NCBI GenBank assembly: GCA_964607135.1
Contig: CAZSIV010000007.1
Span: forward strand, 1-64,000
Length of the DNA stretch: 64,000 bases
Reading direction: 5' to 3'
From: Metaruminococcus_A sp964607135
GTDB taxonomy: Bacteria > Bacillota > Clostridia > Oscillospirales > Ruminococcaceae
Each line of letters begins with the position of its first letter. The stretch's first letter is position 1. Below are positions 7,966 through 15,422 of this stretch, piece after piece. The notes beneath the pieces were generated by a model, which did not search any database, was not told the DNA's origin, and saw only the letters and a list, made by a program, of their open reading frames with translations. A program made the translations under genes and the position numbers.

Positions 7966-8709
7966 ATGGACTGTGAAAAAACATCGACAGACTGCCGGTT
8001 GGAAAACAGCTTTCGGACAGGGCTAAAGGATGGCGTCCCCATTGGGCTGGGCTATCTCTCGGTCTCTTTCACCTTCGGGATCATGGCGGTCGGGGCCGGG
8101 CTGCCCATCTGGGCGGCTGTGCTGGTTTCGATGCTCAACGTCACCTCGGCCGGCCAATTTGCAGGGCTGCCGCTGCTCGCCGCAGGCTCCTGCATCGAGA
8201 TGGCGCTGACCCAGTTTGTCATCAATATCCGTTACGCGCTGATGTCCCTTTCCCTTTCTCAAAAGCTTCACCGCTCGGTCGGCTTGATTGACCGGCTGCT
8301 CATCGCCTTCTGCAACACCGACGAGGTCTTCGCTGTGGCGAGCAGCAAGAAAGGCGAGGTCGGCAAACGGTATCTCTACGGCCTGATTTCGGCGCCCTAT
8401 TTCGGCTGGGCGCTGGGAACGCTGATCGGAGCTGCGGCCGGCAGCCTGCTTCCGGAGCTCGTCCGGTCGGCCTTGGGGATTGCGATCTACGGCATGTTCC
8501 TCGCGATCATCATCCCTCCCGCTAAACACCATCGCCCTGTCTTGAAGGTCGTACTGTTCGCTGTTCTTCTCAGCTGTATTTTCCGTTTTGTGCCGGGCCT
8601 CAACCAAATCTCAAGCGGCTTTTCTGTGATTATCTGCGCGGTTGCCGCCGCCGGGTTAGGGGCTTTCTGCTTTCCTCTTCGCACAGACAGGGAGGAGGAA
8701 ACTGCATGA
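7966..8709 (+). CDS. azlC: AzlC-type branched-chain amino acid exporter subunit
   Basis: A 247-residue polytopic membrane protein of the AzlC/LIV-E family, the large subunit of an exporter for branched-chain amino acids and analogues. Typical blocks are GVPIGLGYLSVSFTFGIMAV near residue 28, the SAGQFAGLPL region, and NIRYALMSLSLSQKL. About six to seven hydrophobic segments are seen. It overlaps azlD by 4 bp. The 180-bp leader shows an imperfect TGATGATTCA/TGAATCATTA hairpin (around 7861-7901) but no T-box. Confidence 0.9.
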   Translation: MDCEKTSTDCRLENSFRTGLKDGVPIGLGYLSVSFTFGIMAVGAGLPIWAAVLVSMLNVTSAGQFAGLPLLAAGSCIEMALTQFVINIRYALMSLSLSQKLHRSVGLIDRLLIAFCNTDEVFAVASSKKGEVGKRYLYGLISAPYFGWALGTLIGAAAGSLLPELVRSALGIAIYGMFLAIIIPPAKHHRPVLKVVLFAVLLSCIFRFVPGLNQISSGFSVIICAVAAAGLGAFCFPLRTDREEETA

Positions 8710-9035
8710 ATTCAACGTTTTGGCTCAACCTCGCCGTTATGGCGGGCGTCACCTACCTCATCCGGATGATCCCGCTGGCCGTGTTTAAGAAAAAGCTTGA
8801 AAACGAGCGGGTTCAATCCTTCCTCTACTATATCCCTTACGCGGTGCTGGGGGCGATGACCTTCCCTGAAATTCTTTTTTCAACCGGGAGCATCTGGTCG
8901 GCCGCCGCAGGGCTGCTGATCGCCGTGGTGCTTTCTTATCTGGAAAAGGGGCTGCTGACCGTCGCTTTGTCTGCCTGCGGCGGCGTGCTGGCGGTGGAAT
9001 GTTTTCTCCAGTACGTTCTTCCCCATTTTATCTGA
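8706..9035 (+). CDS. azlD: AzlD-type small subunit of the amino acid exporter
   Basis: A 109-residue protein with about three to four hydrophobic segments and the AzlD features TYLIRMIPLAVF near the N-terminus and YIPYAVLGAMTFPEIL in the middle. It is the partner of the overlapping azlC product. The mobile element begins about 30 bp after its stop, so its original downstream sequence is displaced. Confidence 0.88.
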   Translation: MNSTFWLNLAVMAGVTYLIRMIPLAVFKKKLENERVQSFLYYIPYAVLGAMTFPEILFSTGSIWSAAAGLLIAVVLSYLEKGLLTVALSACGGVLAVECFLQYVLPHFI

Positions 9036-9065
9036 GACCAAATCCCCCTGTCTCGCAAGCAGGTG

Positions 9066-9106
9066 AAAAAGAGGAAACCGTTTTTAGCCGAGGGGCGATA
9101 ACGAAG
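9066..9106 (+). repeat. Left terminal inverted repeat
   Basis: It begins AAAAAGAGGAAACCG and ends ATAACGAAG. The outer 15 bases and the last 6 match the right repeat exactly; the middle is diverged. Confidence 0.7.
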
Positions 9107-9120
9107 TATTTATGTAGTGT

Positions 9121-9146
9121 GGCGGTGCAGCGAAAGCTGTGCCGCC
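9121..9146 (-). terminator. Hairpin downstream of the recombinase gene
   Basis: GGCGGTGCAG pairs with CTGTGCCGCC (two G-U type pairs) around a 6-nt loop, just after the original stop codon of the recombinase frame. There is no clear T run, so termination is uncertain. Confidence 0.4.
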
Positions 9147-9157
9147 ATTCTGCGTTG

Positions 9158-9268
9158 TCAGGCTGTTTTCTTTCTGCGGTTTTTCATACCGAGTCTACCG
9201 TCGAGAGCAACACACTCATCATTGGCGATATTGATAATTCCAACAGCCTTGTAGTAAATTTCAATCTT
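9158..9268 (-). pseudogene. Detached C-terminal tail of the serine recombinase
   Basis: Directly after the recombinase stop codon (TAA, 9269-9271) the same frame stays open for 36 residues, starting KIEIYYKAVGIINI and ending KNRRKKTA before TGA. The EIYY-x-x-VG motif is the expected end of the DUF4368-type recombinase C-terminus, so this is coding sequence separated by a nonsense mutation. Confidence 0.75.
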
Positions 9269-10822
9269 TTATTTTCTATGTCCACTGCTCTTATCGGGTG
9301 CGTGGACTATAATTTTGTCAACCAAGTCATTCAGCAGTTCTGCCGTCAGTTCTTTTGGATCGGTGTATTTGCGGACATTCTTCAAAAACTCTTTTAAGTC
9401 ATATTCGCTTTGTTCACCGCTGTCAATTAGTTCCTGCAACTCGGCAATTTTTGCTTTGACTTTTTTCTGTTCTTCCTCATATTCCGAAGAAAGCTTGTCA
9501 AATCTCTCTGCTGTAAGCCTGCCACCAACCATATCTTCATATATTCGCTTGAAAAGAGTATCCAAATCCTCATCTCTGCGGCGTAGGGTTACAATATCCA
9601 CCCTTGCTTTATCAAGCGACATTTGGTGCTGTAATTCAGCCTTTTCTTTCTCTTTCTTTACGAAAGACGCTTCAAACTGCTGAATATAGGACAGTACATT
9701 TTGAATGTGCCTGAATACCAATCGGTTTAAGGTTACTGCCCGGATATAGTGTCCTGTGCAAGTCCCTGTATTACTGCGATAGTTGGCACATACAAAGAAA
9801 TCTTGTGTTTCCTTGAAATCGTTGCCAGTACAGTAATACAGTTTTGCACCACAATCGACACAAAACACCTTGCCTGAGAAGATGGATATTTTGCCCGTAG
9901 CAGTCGGTCTGCGTTTATGCTTTCGGATTTCCTGCACTGTGTCAAAGGTGTGGGTATCAATAATTGCAGGGTGCGTGTTCTCAAAAATCTTGCGGTTTTC
10001 TTTGTCGTTCCACACTCGCTTTTTACTGCGGTAATTCTTGGAAGTGGTCTTGAAATTTTCGGTATGCCCGATATATTCCATTCGTTCCAAAATTCCTGCA
10101 ACTGTTTTCTGTGCCCACTTAAACGGTTCGGGCGGTAGCAGTTTGCCTTTCTTTTGCGTGTAATACGCCGTAGGTGTCAATACCTTTTCTCGCTGCAACC
10201 GCTTTACGATTTGCGTCGGACCATATCCGTTACAGCAGAGTTCGAAAATATATCGCACCGTTTTTGCCGCTTCTTCATCAATCAGCCACTTATCTTTGTC
10301 ATCGGTATCTTTGATATAACCGAAAGGTGGGTTGGTGGTCAAATGCTTACCACTTTCGCCTTTCATTTTGAATGTGGACTTGATTTTTTTGGCGGTATCT
10401 CTTGCGTAAAGCTCGTTGCAGAAATTGCGTATCGGCGTCATATCAAACTCGGTTTGCACGGCTGAATCTACATTGTCATTTACAGCGATAAAGCGCACAT
10501 CATTTTCGGGAAACACAATATCGGTGTACATTCCCACTTGTAAATAGTTCCTGCCGAGTCGTGACATATCCTTTACAATCACTGTTCCGATTTCTCCGTT
10601 TTCTATCTGCTGTTCCAAATTCCTGAAAGATGGTCGATCAAAATTCGTTCCGGAAAATCCGTCATCAACATAGAATTGCAGATTCTTGAACCGGTGCTTT
10701 CTTGCGTACTCTTGCAATAAGGCTTTCTGGTTGACTATACTGTTGCTTTCGCCCTCACGCCCGTCATCTTGACTTAACCGGCAGTAGAGGGCTGTGATTT
10801 TATTATCTGATTGTCTGTTCAA
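9269..10822 (-). CDS. Large serine recombinase, truncated at the C-terminus by an in-frame stop
   Basis: 517 residues. The N-terminal resolvase domain has the nucleophile at S17 (YCRLSQDDG), followed by GFSGTNFDRPSF and VKDMSRLGRNYLQVG. A recombinase domain follows (FGYIKD... to IVKRL), then a zinc ribbon (CVDCG ... CANYR ... C) and a coiled coil. It should cut and rejoin element ends during excision and integration. The start chosen is TTG at 10822, 5 nt after AAAGGAG. The frame stops at SSGHRK just before the conserved EIYY tail, so activity is doubtful unless readthrough occurs. Confidence 0.9.
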   Translation of the reverse strand: MNRQSDNKITALYCRLSQDDGREGESNSIVNQKALLQEYARKHRFKNLQFYVDDGFSGTNFDRPSFRNLEQQIENGEIGTVIVKDMSRLGRNYLQVGMYTDIVFPENDVRFIAVNDNVDSAVQTEFDMTPIRNFCNELYARDTAKKIKSTFKMKGESGKHLTTNPPFGYIKDTDDKDKWLIDEEAAKTVRYIFELCCNGYGPTQIVKRLQREKVLTPTAYYTQKKGKLLPPEPFKWAQKTVAGILERMEYIGHTENFKTTSKNYRSKKRVWNDKENRKIFENTHPAIIDTHTFDTVQEIRKHKRRPTATGKISIFSGKVFCVDCGAKLYYCTGNDFKETQDFFVCANYRSNTGTCTGHYIRAVTLNRLVFRHIQNVLSYIQQFEASFVKKEKEKAELQHQMSLDKARVDIVTLRRRDEDLDTLFKRIYEDMVGGRLTAERFDKLSSEYEEEQKKVKAKIAELQELIDSGEQSEYDLKEFLKNVRKYTDPKELTAELLNDLVDKIIVHAPDKSSGHRK

Positions 10823-10916
10823 AATAACTCCTTTCCGACAATCGGATACGGTATATTGCTGCAAGCATTATACCATATCCGAAGCTAAACTTCAACGATT
10901 TAGTGCGATAAATTGA

Positions 10917-11183
10917 TTATTCTTCGTGATATTTGTATCCTAATTTGCGGATAATAGTGCCAAGTAAAAACTCATCTCCATCAGGATTAAAGCTGCCCAC
11001 AACCTCATATTCGGTATTGCCGTCTTTAACGGTAAGGTCCATATCGGGTGGAATGCGGCATAGGTTTTTATGCGGACGGTTGGTTTCAATGAGTGCAGGG
11101 CGGCTTAAAATCCTGTCAATTTCAGGCCGCTGTTTCTCTAACCTCGCAAGGATTTCTTCTAAATCTTTTTCTCGTTGCGTCAT
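10917..11183 (-). CDS. Small element-encoded protein (TnpW-like C-terminus?)
   Basis: An 88-residue protein. The N-terminal half is a charged helix (REKDLEEILARLEKQRPEIDRIL); the C-terminal half, TEYEVVGSFNPDG followed by LGTIIRKLG, has the spacing of the short TnpW-type proteins of Clostridial transposons (inference, weak). Its ATG overlaps the relaxase stop by 4 bp, so it is co-translated with the mobilization genes. Function unknown. Confidence 0.6.
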   Translation of the reverse strand: MTQREKDLEEILARLEKQRPEIDRILSRPALIETNRPHKNLCRIPPDMDLTVKDGNTEYEVVGSFNPDGDEFLLGTIIRKLGYKYHEE

Positions 11184-12538
11184 CGTGCATCACGCTCCTT
11201 TCGCTGTGGTTTTTTGTGTTGCATTTCCTCTTTTGCTCTGTACTCGTTGGCACAAAGCATATCGGTTTTCTCTTGGATTTTAACAGACCGCTTCTCAATG
11301 CCCTTGTTTAATTTTAGTTTTTTTCTGAGTTCAGTTATCCTCTCTGTAACGCCTGACTTTTCCTGCCGCAGGGTTTCCTTTTCGGCTGGTGACGCTCTGC
11401 GGATTTTGTTCTGCAATTTGGTACGGGTTTGGGTTAGCCTCTCCATACTGCTCTCAATATTCTTTCGGTCAGCATACAAATCATCAATCGTTTCGATATT
11501 GTATTTGCTCATATACCGCACTTGTTCAGATAGCTCGTCTAACTTTTGCAAGTCCTCTTTAAGATAGGGGCTTGTGGGTTTGTAATCTGTATTCTTCGGC
11601 AGATAACCGAGCAGATAGCAGTAATGCAGATACAGACGATAGATATGGCTTGTCTTGTAAAAAGGTTTATACCATTCTTTCAATTCTTGTGGCATTTGTG
11701 GCGGATAGGTTATCTCAGCTCTGCGGTTTCCGTACCTTGCATACGCTCCCATAGTCCTTTGAATATTTTCAGGCGTCCACCGTTCGTCTAAGGTATCAAG
11801 CCTTGTGAAGTGCTCGTACTGCGGTAATCGTATCTTCCAATGCTTACCCGTGAAATCGGTAATATATCCTTTTCGCTGCAAGTATTCCTCCATATAGTAG
11901 GGGCGGCGGCTGAAATTGATTGCCTCCCGTACATCTTCACGGTAGACATTGTATCTTGTCGGTTTGCCGCTTTTCTCATCCAGCCATACCTGCCTTGACG
12001 GTGCTTTATGAGGATTTTCTATGACAGACAAGCCGTGTTCAGCATAGATACGGTCTGATACTTCACGAAGCTTTCTCAGCTCGGATTTGGAATAGTTGTA
12101 TTTCTTTCCGTCAAGAAAGGAAACCGAATTAAAGCAGAAATGATTGTGCAGATGGTCTTTGTCAAGATGGGTGGTAACGATAATCTGATACCGTTCTCCC
12201 CACATTTCTTTTGCGGTCTGCAAGCCGATTTGGTGCGCCTGTTCGGGTGTAACCTCGTCAGGCTTAAAGCTCTGATACCCGTGCCAAGCAATATATCCGT
12301 CATCTTTTCCATACTGCTTTTTGGTCAGTATCATCTGCTGCAATGCAATCTCTTTGAGACAGTTGAGAGCCGAAACATACTCGCCCTGATCGGTGGCTTC
12401 GGGGCGGCTGACATAGGAAAATACATTGTAGAAGTCCTGCAAGTCTTGTGTGTGAGCGACAGTTTTATCGGGATCTTCTACATAGTCAATCAGGTCATTC
12501 AGCCTGCCCTCAATGTGCCAAAGTGAAGTAGCAGCCAT
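11180..12538 (-). CDS. MobA/VirD2-like relaxase
   Basis: A 452-residue mobilization nuclease. The relaxase domain occupies the first 200 residues with a histidine cluster at 124-133 (THLDKDHLHNHF), the metal site that supports nicking at oriT; Y43 in the FSYVSRP segment is a candidate nucleophile. The C-terminal 130 residues are coiled-coil and basic. The ATG at 12538 overlaps the MobC stop by 1 bp; an upstream frame extension to 12571 lies inside mobC and is not used. It is flanked by MobC upstream and the 88-residue gene downstream, both coupled to it. Confidence 0.88.
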   Translation of the reverse strand: MAATSLWHIEGRLNDLIDYVEDPDKTVAHTQDLQDFYNVFSYVSRPEATDQGEYVSALNCLKEIALQQMILTKKQYGKDDGYIAWHGYQSFKPDEVTPEQAHQIGLQTAKEMWGERYQIIVTTHLDKDHLHNHFCFNSVSFLDGKKYNYSKSELRKLREVSDRIYAEHGLSVIENPHKAPSRQVWLDEKSGKPTRYNVYREDVREAINFSRRPYYMEEYLQRKGYITDFTGKHWKIRLPQYEHFTRLDTLDERWTPENIQRTMGAYARYGNRRAEITYPPQMPQELKEWYKPFYKTSHIYRLYLHYCYLLGYLPKNTDYKPTSPYLKEDLQKLDELSEQVRYMSKYNIETIDDLYADRKNIESSMERLTQTRTKLQNKIRRASPAEKETLRQEKSGVTERITELRKKLKLNKGIEKRSVKIQEKTDMLCANEYRAKEEMQHKKPQRKERDAR

Positions 12539-12840
12539 TATGCCGTCTCCTGCAAATCGAGAATCAGACACTCGATTTCTTTGCAGATTTTCAAAGCGGA
12601 AGGCTCATATTTTGCACATTCCTTAAAGCCGCTATGGACGGAATAGAGGATACTTAATAGCTTCCAAAACTCTTTTGCTGGTTTCGGCTTCGGTGTTTTT
12701 CCTTTGCAAAGCTGACGGATAAATTCCGCTTGGGACAGTCCGCACTCTGCCGAACAGCGTTTTAGTTTTTCATTTTCTTCTTCGGATAAGCGTACTTTGA
12801 TACGCACTTTTTTATTGCTTTCTTTATTCAAAAATATCAT
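12538..12840 (-). CDS. MobC-like relaxosome accessory protein
   Basis: A 100-residue protein. Residues 10-50 (KVRIKVRLSEEENEKLKRC and GLSQAEFIRQL) form a ribbon-helix-helix-like DNA-binding unit followed by a helical tail, as in MobC proteins that open oriT for the relaxase. The ATG at 12840 directly abuts GGAG; an in-frame TTG at 12831, 9 nt after GGAG, may be the real start. It is the first large gene of the mobilization operon. Confidence 0.75.
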   Translation of the reverse strand: MIFLNKESNKKVRIKVRLSEEENEKLKRCSAECGLSQAEFIRQLCKGKTPKPKPAKEFWKLLSILYSVHSGFKECAKYEPSALKICKEIECLILDLQETA

Positions 12841-12900
12841 CTCCGTTCTTGTGTTTTATCGTTTTGCAGGGTCATAGGGCGGCACGCCTTGAGTTTAGTC

Positions 12901-12964
12901 CACACGCCTTCAGGCTTGTGGATACGCCCACATTTCTGTGGGCGGGATTGTGGGGGTCACAATC
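12901..12964. other. Candidate oriT: three adjacent hairpins
   Basis: Three inverted repeats lie side by side upstream of mobC: 12901-12920 (8 bp, one mismatch, TTCA loop), 12925-12944 (perfect 8 bp, CGCCCACA, TTTC loop) and 12946-12964 (perfect 7 bp, GATTGTG, 5-nt loop). Clustered inverted repeats next to mobC and relaxase genes are typical of nicking origins. No nic site can be named from sequence alone. Confidence 0.5.
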
Positions 12965-13102
12965 CGATGCTCGCTATACCTGTGGACATTCTATCAGCGT
13001 TCTTTTGAAACCTATCCATATTTTCGTAAAACCGCTTTTGAAACCATCACCGGGACTGTCACGCATACCGTCATTTTTTGTATCGGTAATTGGTAAATTC
13101 AA

Positions 13103-13189
13103 TTAGCCTTTTTCGGTTGGTGCTTTGCGGTTACGCAGAGGATTGTTCTGTCCGAGCGCTTCCACTGTGATTCTTTCGCCTTTTGTCAT
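13103..13189 (-). CDS. 28-residue ORF with a strong ribosome-binding site
   Basis: It reads MTKGERITVEALGQNNPLRN... and ends 28 residues later. The ATG at 13189 is preceded by GGAGG at good spacing. It lies between the leader terminator and the oriT-like hairpins, on the mobilization transcript. It could be a real microprotein or the residue of a larger gene; it matches nothing I recognise. Confidence 0.45.
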   Translation of the reverse strand: MTKGERITVEALGQNNPLRNRKAPTEKG

Positions 13190-13324
13190 TGGTATTTACC
13201 TCCGTCAGTTTATTGCCGCTTTACCCGAATGTCGTTCCTGCGCCGGAATTCCACCACAGCGTTGTTTTGCTCATATCATCGCAAAATCATATCCCACTCA
13301 GACGGTCATTCAGTTGTCAATCAG

Positions 13325-13411
13325 CAAAACAAAAAGCCGATACACAGAGACATCAAAAATCGGCGGGAGCATTGCTCTCGCTTCAAAATGACGAAACTAT
13401 GTATCGGCTTT
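13325..13411 (-). terminator. Long-stem terminator/attenuator in the mobilization leader
   Basis: AAAGCCGATACA (13333-13344) and TGTATCGGCTTT (13400-13411) are perfectly complementary over 12 bp and enclose a second hairpin (GCGGGAGC/GCTCTCGC). On the minus strand the outer stem is followed by TTTTTGTTTT. It lies between a leader peptide and the mobilization genes, so conditional readthrough is likely. Confidence 0.7.
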
Positions 13412-13438
13412 GAATTTCAAAGACGTGGTATCTGCCTC

Positions 13439-13525
13439 TTAACCAACCACGCTGGCAGACAATGCGGTATCGGTTGGTGCGACAACTATCGGCTGCCGCT
13501 GCCTCTTCTTACTTCGGAGTTTCAT
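13439..13525 (-). CDS. Putative 28-residue leader peptide
   Basis: A short frame starting MKLRSKKRQRQPIVV, very basic at its N-terminus, placed about 40 nt after the predicted transcription start and just before the long-stem terminator. The mRNA for its C-terminal end holds ACCAACC and GGTTGGT segments that can pair with each other, allowing alternative folds. No clear ribosome-binding site is seen. The leader-peptide role is inferred from position. Confidence 0.4.
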   Translation of the reverse strand: MKLRSKKRQRQPIVVAPTDTALSASVVG

Positions 13526-13567
13526 TTTGTATTCAGTTGTAGGCGACGATTAAACTGTCACAAATAT

Positions 13568-13596
13568 ATTATACAGAACAAACGTTTGGCTGTCAA
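13568..13596 (-). promoter_or_regulatory. Consensus promoter with palindromic operator for the mobilization operon
   Basis: On the minus strand TTGACA (13591-13596) and TATAAT (13568-13573) are exactly 17 bp apart, both perfect consensus. The spacer contains the perfect palindrome CAAACGTTTG (13579-13588), a likely repressor site. The 274 bp beyond it, up to 13870, are very AT-rich and hold no gene that I can see. Confidence 0.8.
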
Positions 13597-13870
13597 GTGG
13601 CAAATTGAATATTTAGGGGCTAAAAAGGGAATATTATATAGTTTAAAAAAATCGCCGCCATAATCTTTTTAACTACACGATAAATAAAATACTTGCTTCT
13701 TATTTATCCTAAAGTTTATTGTTCAGTTGACTTCTACGGAGTATGATCGAGATATGCCAAAAATAGTACATATAATGTGTTATAATAAAGAAGTTATAAA
13801 ATCATTCATAATATAATTACTGTCCGTGTCGCAAAGTCGGTTGAAAAATTTGAACGAAGGAGATAAATAT

Positions 13871-14314
13871 ATGAGAATATCTATTTTATCAAGGCAGTCT
13901 GCTGAAAATCTAATAGAATCTGAGTTCCCGAAAAACACGGCTGTTATCAGCTTCTATGACCCTGTAGGCAGTCGCAGTGACCATACGGCACCTGTTGACT
14001 ATAAGGGCAAAGCTGAAATGCTGTTTCGGGTCGCAGTTTATGACATCGATATAGACATACTCAAAAACTACGGTTTGTCTTATGATACTTATTTACCGGA
14101 AGCCGATGCACTTGCAGAATTTATAAAAGCTGCTCACGGTAAAGGATTTGATATAATCTGTCAATGCGAATACGGGCAAAGCCGCTCTGCCGCCTGTGCC
14201 GCCGCAATATCGCAGTATTATTACAAGAACGGCATTGATATTTTTTCTGATTACCGTTATTATCCCAACCAGCTTATCTATCACAAGGTCTATGATGCTT
14301 TGAACAAAAAATAA
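13871..14314 (+). CDS. Dual-specificity/tyrosine phosphatase-like protein
   Basis: A 147-residue protein with the protein tyrosine phosphatase signature C-x5-R: C99 to R105 in CQCEYGQSRSAACAAA, followed by a helix as in dual-specificity phosphatases. A candidate general acid is D58 or D60 in YDIDIDI. The ATG at 13871 follows GAAGGAG; the frame extends further upstream without support. Small phosphatases of this type are frequent mobile-element cargo; the substrate is unknown. A terminator hairpin follows the stop. Confidence 0.75.
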   Translation: MRISILSRQSAENLIESEFPKNTAVISFYDPVGSRSDHTAPVDYKGKAEMLFRVAVYDIDIDILKNYGLSYDTYLPEADALAEFIKAAHGKGFDIICQCEYGQSRSAACAAAISQYYYKNGIDIFSDYRYYPNQLIYHKVYDALNKK

Positions 14315-14338
14315 TTTTATCGGTGGAATAGGAAAACA

Positions 14339-14363
14339 GGGACTCAAGATAATATTGAGTCCC
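14339..14363. terminator. Bidirectional terminator between converging genes
   Basis: GGGACTCAA and TTGAGTCCC form a perfect 9-bp stem with a 7-nt loop. T-rich sequence follows on both strands. It separates the phosphatase gene from the pseudogene on the other strand. Confidence 0.65.
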
Positions 14364-14366
14364 TTG

Positions 14367-14646
14367 CTATTTCCAATAGCATTCCAGTAATCGCTACATA
14401 TTTTCTCAACCTACGGGGTTCATTGTGTGCAGTCGTATCGGATAAAACTGTCCGGTCTCTGCCAGCCAGTCAAGCAATTTAATGCCGTCGCCGCCATCAT
14501 GAGCATAATCGCCCAAATCATGGTCACAGTCAATCAGCGTAATCGTTCCACCTGCCGATTCGATGATCGCTTTTGCTTCATTCACACTATGGATACCACA
14601 CAAACCCATCCGGTGCAGGTCGGATATCATCAAGCCAAATTTTCAT
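14367..14646 (-). pseudogene. Decayed cyclic-phosphate-processing receiver-domain (cREC-like) gene
   Basis: The ATG at 14646 begins MKIWLDDIRPAPDGF, the characteristic start of these small receiver-like proteins. A frameshift near 14605 moves coding to the frame HSVNEAKAIIE ... LIDCDHDLGDYAHDGGDGIKL ... HTMNPVG, which is then cut by TGA (14406-14408) and TAG (14394-14396) within what would read GRENMQRLLECYWK. One frameshift and two nonsense codons, each explicable by C-to-T change, make it a pseudogene. Confidence 0.8.
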
Positions 14647-14668
14647 TTTTATGACCATTCCTTTTTGA

Positions 14669-14775
14669 GTTTTGCGGTGGTTTCGATGATGAAACCATCA
14701 TCGAAATTTTGACAATCCTGCTTGTCAAAAAGCCGCAAAACGGAAACTGAAAGAAATGCGGTGCATTTCTTTCAG
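14669..14775. other. Three-way-junction sequence with four perfect stems
   Basis: A 9-bp closing stem (14669-14677 with 14733-14741) encloses two perfect hairpins: 11 bp at 14681-14706 with an AAAC loop and 9 bp at 14707-14730. A fourth perfect 13-bp hairpin with a 3-nt loop follows at 14747-14775. All stems are exact Watson-Crick. It lies in a gene-free gap upstream of the pseudogene and may be a structured RNA leader or a single-strand DNA site of the element. Confidence 0.6.
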
Positions 14776-14835
14776 ATTTCCTCCCCTTAGACGTACTCAC
14801 ATCTTTTAAATCAATGATTTGTCTTCCAGCTATTG

Positions 14836-14985
14836 TTAAACAACAGCAATTATCACACATTCGCTTTTTATCCTTTGTGCTCCTGCCATTGACAGAAGTT
14901 TCTTATTTGAAAGTTCATCGAGCTCTCCGGAAATGATAAAGTGATGCTCGGAAATTATTAGTAAAAATTTTATTTTTCCTTTCAT
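14836..14985 (-). CDS. Small 49-residue protein, unknown
   Basis: It reads MKGKIKFLLIISEHHF... and ends IKSECVIIAVV. It starts 12 nt after the stop of the upstream 123-residue gene on the same strand, so the two are probably co-transcribed. The ribosome-binding site is weak. No recognised domain; the alternating hydrophobic pattern suggests a small beta-rich fold. Confidence 0.4.
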   Translation of the reverse strand: MKGKIKFLLIISEHHFIISGELDELSNKKLLSMAGAQRIKSECVIIAVV

Positions 14986-14996
14986 GCAGATATGTC

Positions 14997-15368
14997 TCAT
15001 TTTCTTCTCCTACAGGATGATTGAAGCATACCCGGAATATAATGAGCAGAGTTATCTGTTTTCCATATTATTTGCATATTGCTAAGAAAAAACAGTTGCC
15101 TGAGATCATCTTCCAGCTGCGTGTATTCATAACAATACGGACTCAAAAACACAATCGCTTTCTCATTTCGGATTTCAACACGCCCACGAGGGTAATAGTT
15201 CCATTCCTCATTTATTTTGCATTTAATATTTGCCCAAACTTTTTTATGAGAAGGAACCGGCATTACCGTTAAATCAACAGGAAATGCAATGATTTTATCT
15301 TCGGCAAGCCAAAAAGGACCTTTGCGGGGTTTTGTATGTGCATGAAGTTCAACTCGTTCTTTAACCAT
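14997..15368 (-). CDS. Uncharacterised cargo protein divergent from the WYL regulator
   Basis: A 123-residue protein starting MVKERVELHAHTKPRKG. The central part (VWANIKCKINEEWNYYPRGRVEIRN) is beta-rich and the C-terminus (LEDDLRQLFFLSNMQIIWK) helical. It is soluble with no signal peptide and no family that I recognise. The ATG at 15368 follows AAGGAG; the longer frame to 15455 runs through the promoter. It is transcribed divergently from the WYL regulator with overlapping promoters, so it is the most likely direct target of that regulator. Confidence 0.6.
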   Translation of the reverse strand: MVKERVELHAHTKPRKGPFWLAEDKIIAFPVDLTVMPVPSHKKVWANIKCKINEEWNYYPRGRVEIRNEKAIVFLSPYCYEYTQLEDDLRQLFFLSNMQIIWKTDNSAHYIPGMLQSSCRRRK

Positions 15369-15422
15369 GGTGTTTTCTCCTTTTTCGTGGTGCCTAAAGA
15401 ATATCACAATCCGTGTCTCTTT

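Noticed and set aside
13826..13870. Longer N-terminus for the phosphatase-like gene
   Set aside because: The extension would place the strong GAAGGAG site inside the coding region; the ATG at 13871 fits that site.
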